A stretch of DNA of 64,000 bases from Uloborus plumipes (Eukaryota > Arthropoda > Arachnida > Araneae > Uloboridae). Of this stretch, positions 58,842 to 64,000 are shown one piece after another. A program made the position numbers and the translations under genes. Below the pieces are notes generated by a model, which saw only the letters and a program-made list of their open reading frames with translations, had not been told where the DNA came from and did not search any database. The number at the start of each line of letters is the position of its first letter. Position 1 is the first letter of the stretch. The DNA lies in the NCBI GenBank assembly GCA_038373865.1, contig JAXGGA010001654.1:1-64000 (forward strand). Reading direction: 5' to 3'.

Positions 58842-60618
58842 TAGGGGTGCACAACCTGCGGCCCGCCGCGCAGCGATGTGCTGCCCGCTAGTGCATTTAT
58901 TTTTTGAGTTGGAAAATGAAAGAAAAAAAACTTTTTTTTGAAAAAAAAAATCAAAAGTTTTTTTTTAACTCAAAGGGGAAAGAAAAAGTAAAAAAAAAGT
59001 TTTTCCTGATTTGATTTTAAACTATACACACCAAATAAAAATCCTCTAAAATTTATTTGAAGAAAGATTTTAGGACTGCGGGGAAAGAAAGAAGACCTGA
59101 AAATTTCAATTTTCAATTACTAACGAGTGGACAGCAGACTATTATAGCTTCTTAGAATTGATTCAGCAAACCTAATAATTATTATAGTAACTACCACAAC
59201 GAAAAAATTGAAAAAAAAAAAAAAACATGTTGAAAAATGTTGCATATTTTTTAATATTTCTTTGTTCAAGGACTATGTTTCCAACTTGAATGGTAAAAAT
59301 CCTTCTTATTTGACTTTTAATATGTAAAATGTTTTGCAATTTTGACATATTTTTATGTGTTTTCAATGCCATGTGCAAAGCGTAAATTTAAGGTTTACCT
59401 GTAATTTTTCAGCAATCTTTTAGCATCGGCTTTTAGGTTATCTCCTATTAAATTTCTTCCTATTTTTGGGTTGGTGCACTGTACAAACCATGTTGAACAA
59501 GAATACAAACGCATTTTTCAAAACAAATACGAGCATATTTTTTTAACCAACATTTTTAAATTTTTGCACTCACCACGTAGCAAATGCATATTTTTCGATC
59601 TAAAAGACGTAAAAGTTAAATTATTTTGGAGTTTTTGTTAAGGAAGCTGTTAAAAGAGATGGAGTTAGTTGCCTTGCTGACCTCCATGCTTAACCAATAT
59701 TAAGGAAAATGCAAGCATGTTGAAAATTTCAACTATCAACAATGAACCCATATATAAAAATTGCTAGATAAGTTTCAATCTCGGCCATCCAATTGCTAAT
59801 TTTAATTTTATGGCTTTTCTCTGAATTTTTAATTGTATAATGTTTGAAAAGTTTGGTATCATAATTACTTTTTTGTTAACTCATTATTTTGTTTGACATT
59901 TATACAATATCCAGTCAATGGTAGAATTTTGTCTTTGCACTGCAGCCAAGTTGCTTTTGCACCGTTGGCAGTTTTGTCAAGAGTACTTTTTGGATCTTAT
60001 TGTGCTAGAACTACATATTGATTTTGTATTGCTGAATAAAATGTTTAATTTCTTAGTTTTAATAAATGATAAGGTTCAACATTATTAAAGCACAAAGTTA
60101 CAAAAATATTGCAGGCATGTAACCACTTTTTCAAAACCTGCAATGTTTTCAGCCTCTGCAAAAGACTGCTTAGCATCAGAAGCTCAATACTTTTCTTCAC
60201 TGTCAAAGGTTTACCATTTTACTGTGAATCATGGATATGAAATATTTCACAGTTTTGTGTTTTAATAAAATTAGTATTTTCTCTTAAGAAATCATTTAGT
60301 GAAAGATTCAATATTTCAATATTGCAATTTTCCTTACATTTATCAACATCAACAAAATACTGGTGCAAGCTGCAAGGCTCATCATTTTTTAAATTTTCCT
60401 GGGGGGGGGGGCAAAGGATATGTACTCAATGCAAATAAAATGACAAAATATATCTAAGTTTTTTTTCTAAATGTGACAATTTCTCAAAGCTTTCAAGAGG
60501 GGGGGGGGGTAATTACCCTTCACGAGCCCTTCAAATGATGAGCTTGCACGCGGCCCTCCAAAAAAGCTCCGGTTACGCATGTGGCCCTTCACTGAAAAAG
60601 GTTGTGTGTGCACCCCTA
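58842..60618. mobile_element. hAT-like element (1.8 kb)
   Basis: Left end TAGGGGTGCACAACCTGCGG; right end, inverse, TAGGGGTGCACACACAACC. The flanks TCATAAGT (58834-58841) and TCATAAAT (60619-60626) match at 7 of 8 positions, as for hAT target duplications. Near each end is a GCGGCCC block (58859, and inverse at 60548). The interior is AT-rich, and I could not recover a transposase. Confidence 0.85.
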
Positions 60619-61604
60619 TCATAAATCTTCATGAGTATTTCCACATGCGGTTTATGCTGTGTCACTGAGCTAAAAGAGAATATTATCTTTAGTTCCGTAG
60701 CCAGGGTAGAGTGGTCGTTGATACGGAAAATTATCCCCCCCCCCCCTTCCCCATGCCTTAGTTTCAAAATCGAAGCTATTTGTAAGAAATAAATTTCTAG
60801 CTTTTGAAAAATGCAATACAAAGATTTTTTTAAAGCCAATCAAATATTATTTCATTTTATTCCAACTAAACATCAACAAAATTGTTTCCGAATTTCATCG
60901 AGTCAGCAAATGTTAAGACATGATGTATGTACTCAGGCACATGAATAATACGTAATGGACAAACTAAAGCAATATTATTGAAGCACAAAACTGCAAATTA
61001 TTTCCGTGTTTTCGGTTTTAAGGAACTTCTTTTTTAATAAAGAAGACTTGAGCTGATGGATAAAAGAACACACGATAAAAAATATGAATGAAATCAGGAC
61101 CGCCGAGAGCCAAGGCGGGCGCTTTGTCAGTCTGTTTATGTCTTATTTGACGAGACCCCTCCTCCCCATAAACTTATAAAATGTACACTACTTCCATTCC
61201 CCTAGTTTCCGACTAGTCTGACACAGCCTCTCGTCGGTCCTGTGTGCAATAATTTGATTTGTTTGTGCTTCATTAAGGTTGTTTTCATCTATTTATTTCC
61301 AGTACAAAAAAAAGCTTTGTTTTATTTCTTAATGCGCCTGCTTCTTCTAAAATAAATACTGTAACAAAAATTCTTGTTACAGAAAAAAATTTCATTCGAC
61401 TGCTTTACTCAAAATGAAGTTTCAGGAAATTTATAATTAATAACCGAAATAGTTTGTACTTAGATTATAAGGAAGAAGTCTTTTGAATTTCTGTAATTGT
61501 GTGAAATATACTGTTGAGTGAAGTGATCAATCAGAGGAAATGTAATCATTTATAATTGAAATATAGTTTTTCCTTAGATCTGGGTTAAATTATGTTTGAC
61601 CACA

Positions 61605-61605
<1 letters not shown>

Positions 61606-61688
<83 letters not shown>
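61606..61688. repeat. (TA)n microsatellite
   Basis: An uninterrupted run of about 40 TA dinucleotides in Shroom intron 1. Confidence 0.98.
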
Positions 61689-61690
<2 letters not shown>

Positions 61691-62430
61691 GAAATGCAAG
61701 AAAAGAGCCGAATTAAAAAAAAATTATGCTCATGAAAAAAATATTAAACATTTTATTACTTTTAATTAATTTTATTTCGCAATTGAAAAGTACTTAGATA
61801 TTTATCTCGACACTTTTGGCCCTGGTGATTATTATTCATGCAATCACAGTATACTTCATGCACTTTCAATATTTTGCATTTTAAAGTTGCAGTTTCTAAA
61901 AATATATTCCTGCAGAAAGCGAATTTGTAAGTTTAACTATTATTGTAATGGTTTTTACAGCTCCCAATACATGAAAAAAACTAGAATATACAGTAAAGAT
62001 CTAACTATGAAATAATTTTCTTTATAAGTATTTAAACACTCAAGTTAAAATCAGCATCATGAAATCACTTTTCTTTTCACCAAAAGCAGTGTAAGAAAAT
62101 TCAACCCCCTCCCCCACAGGCCAATACATTCAGAATGCCGAAGAATGTCATCGTCACCAACAATGAGGGCAATAACCCCCAACAATTAGAAATATCTGAC
62201 TTTATTGAGAAATGTTCCCTCCCTCATGACTCTCCAGACTATAAGCTACTACAACCACAAATTCTTACATCAACAAATATCATTTTCAAAGAAATACTTC
62301 AAGCAAATTTCTTACTTTTTTTTAAACTAATTTCACCCGACTCAAACCAAACCATAGGGGGGGGGAAAAAAACAGGCAAAAAACTAAATAACGTACGCAT
62401 TTTAAACATTTTTCAGGAAGAAAACCTCAC

Positions 62431-62612
62431 CTGATTTTTGAGAGTTTTTCAGCATAAGTGCCCGGCATGCTCGCGAAGAAGCATCCATAAACGTGCTGCT
62501 TGATCAAATTGTTTTTGGCCGACAGCCTTTCGCCAGAAGATGAAACGGTGCGCACCGAGAGCGCCCTCTCATCACTCGACTTATCCCAAAAAGAAGGATT
62601 ATTTTCGACCAT
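62431..62612 (-). CDS. Shroom: Shroom, probable first coding exon
   Basis: ATG at 62610-62612 opens MVENNPSFWDKSSDERALSV, then RTVSSSGERLSAKNNLIKQH, and ends YAEKLSKI before AG|GTGAGG. The last two bases join the T at 50249 to make Ser in the correct frame, and the junction phase matches. No PDZ domain or other known N-terminus is present, so this would be a short isoform without PDZ. The frame stays open upstream to about 62693, but without an ATG. A short upstream ORF starting near 62652 ends before the proposed start. It could instead belong to a different - strand gene, since the evidence is phase, donor and strand only. Confidence 0.5.
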
Positions 62613-62885
62613 TTGAGAGAGGTTTAAGAGAAGGCTGGGGTAACATCTTGCTCCATATTGCAGTAACCACTTGATAGAAGTGGTTAGGAGCAAGTAAACA
62701 GCTTTGGTTGATCAATGATTTTTATAAAAGTTTCTTCGTTTTAAAAGGACACGGGACGTTTAATTTGATTTTTTTTTTTTTAATTTTGTGTTCGTTGGAT
62801 TCATTTTAGCATTATGAATGTACATTTTGAATTCATGTCAAACATTAATCTAATTTAAAATATTTTTAGTAAAAAAAAGCTTTAA
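62613..62885. other. Possible 5' UTR and promoter region of Shroom
   Basis: Sequence upstream of the proposed start. GC content is somewhat higher up to about 62700, then AT-rich. No TATA box or initiator stands out clearly. A piggyBac-type element begins at 62886. Confidence 0.3.
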
Positions 62886-63856
62886 CCCGGGAGAACGCGC
62901 GTCTCCGAGGCAAACGTTAGGACGCGCGGGGTCATAAAATGACCCCAAACCTTTGAATGAACTCAAAATCCCTTCCTATGCAGTTGAAAACTTTTATATT
63001 TGAATATTTCTTTCTTAGAACTATATTGCAGCACAATTACAGACATTGAAACCTATCATTTAGACAAAAATGTGCTACGCAAACTAACTTTCTTCCGCAA
63101 CTCTGTTTAAAGGTATGGAACGTATATTGTTTACACAAAGCTCATATAAATTTTGCGGGTTATTACATTTTATATAATTTACTATATTTATAACAACTAT
63201 CATTCTAGAATTGATGTTTTTAAAGAAAACTGATAGATTTATATTTAAAATGTTTCAACCTTTAATCGAAAATAATTTATTTACTTGATTTAATTTTGTC
63301 GCCTCTTGTATTTTTATACTGCATGTATGAAAACAAACAAAATATTATTTTGATTGTTTTTATCATAATTTAAGTACTTTTTACACTGGTTAAATGAAAG
63401 GGAGATGATAATTTAATTGAATAAGTGTCCCTTTCATTCTATTTGCTCAATTTCTAAATAAGTATTATTTCGGTATCATTTTTCCCTCCAAAAAGGATTT
63501 TAGAAATGTATTTACTAATCAGCATAAAGAATACTTTCTATATGGTTGTTTCAAAGTACAAAATTATTTTAATTGAAAAAACAAGTGACAAACTGACCGC
63601 ATCAGGCAGGCGAAATAGTCGATCTGTCAAGCAAACGGAAGGACGCGCGGGGTCATAGAAGGACCCCAGTAACTGACCAAACGTGTCTTGGCTGAATGCA
63701 AATGCCAGAAATACCTCCGAATTAGTAACAAAAGGTGAATGGGGGGTAGAAACTCAGCTACTGAGAAGAAAGGAGTGAACTGGTGTATAGTTTTCTTGGA
63801 ATTGGAGTTAGAAAATTGCGTTGGGGTCATAAAATGACCCCGTGCGTCCTCCCGAG
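62886..63856. mobile_element. piggyBac-type element with reiterated 19-mer
   Basis: Ends CCCGGGAGAACGCGCG and (inverse) CTCGGGAGGACGCACG are flanked by TTAA (62882-62885, 63857-63860). The near-palindrome GGGGTCATAAAATGACCCC occurs at 62928-62946 and 63823-63841, and a variant at 63649-63667. GGACGCGCGGGG precedes two of them. No transposase is visible in 0.97 kb. It lies just upstream of the proposed Shroom start. Confidence 0.88.
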
Positions 63857-63860
63857 TTAA

Positions 63861-64000
63861 CTGGAAAACACAAAAATTGATCGTATCTAAATTTTTGAGT
63901 AATATCCTACAATGTATTAAACTGCTTCATTTCGGTTTTTAAAATATTCTCGGCATTTTTAAGAGACAATTATTGGATCTTTTCAGAGAAACAAAATGTT
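63861..64000. other. Non-coding end of window
   Basis: AT-rich sequence after the piggyBac-type element. Nothing recognised. Confidence 0.5.

Larger units (their letters stand above)
50250..62430 (-). other. Shroom intron 1 (12.2 kb)
   Basis: A long first intron with the nested Tigger/Tc1 elements (53912-55774), an hAT-like element (58842-60618) and a (TA)n tract (61606-61688). 50250-53911 and 55775-58841 are AT-rich without convincing exons. A short direct repeat (CAGAAAATATTCGAAGGC / CAGAAAATAGTCGAAGGC) occurs at about 55866 and 55941. Confidence 0.5.

Noticed and set aside
59172..60839. hAT transposase frames inside 58842-60618
   Set aside because: I tried several - strand readings and found only short pieces with no recognisable RNase H-like or BED motif.
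1..64000. tRNA, rRNA and CRISPR arrays
   Set aside because: No B-box-like GGTTCGANNCC with a matching cloverleaf was found, and no conserved rRNA blocks or regularly spaced short repeats with unique spacers.

Overview
This window looks like a piece of an animal nuclear genome: AT-rich, intron-rich, with two ordinary metazoan genes split into small exons and surrounded by old DNA transposons. I think an arthropod, probably a chelicerate such as a spider, is most likely, judging from the style of the Tc1/mariner, piggyBac, hAT and Harbinger relics. That placement is an inference. I see no bacterial operons, rRNA, tRNA or CRISPR.

Only two host genes can be supported, and they converge. On the + strand, the last two coding exons of a DGAT2/MOGAT-family acyltransferase lie at 6629-6828 and 19507-19655. 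They are separated by a 12.7-kb intron, and the 5' part of the gene is upstream of the window. On the - strand, eight exons between 62612 and 30287 join in consistent phase into a 776-residue Shroom-like protein. It has a proline-rich middle and a clear C-terminal ASD2 (Rho-kinase-binding) region. The first exon is the least certain. DGAT2 makes triacylglycerol at the ER, and Shroom recruits Rho kinase to apical actin. They are neighbours, not a pathway.

Everything else is mobile DNA or plain intron. By region: 1-3.7 kb, a large foldback element plus relics of a C2HC-finger transposon protein. 4.9-6.3 kb, a piggyBac relic. 7.6-11.5 kb (in the DGAT2 intron), an inverted-repeat element with a decayed ORF, then a repeat split by a 651-bp foldback MITE. 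12.8-14.6 kb, a very degenerate tandem array. 15.2-17.0 kb, a 1.75-kb palindrome. 24.8-27.3 kb, an hAT-like element with a second hAT-like MITE nested inside. 32.5-33.7 and 54.1-55.6 kb, two dead Tc1 elements, the second inside a Tigger-like MITE. 34.0-35.6 and 37.7-38.8 kb, two elements with reiterated GTTAC-containing motifs. 40.5-42.7 kb, a Harbinger element with a MADF-domain relic inserted in the terminal repeat of a pogo-like element. 43.9-49.4 kb, a cluster of palindromic MITEs in Shroom introns. 58.8-60.6 kb, an hAT-like element. 62.9-63.9 kb, a piggyBac-type element.

The observation I find most worth following is that several apparently unrelated elements each carry many internal copies of their own 11-18-bp motif. 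In five families the motif contains GTTAC/GTAAC. Two of the elements with reiterated motifs also hold remains of what looks like the same type of transposon protein.
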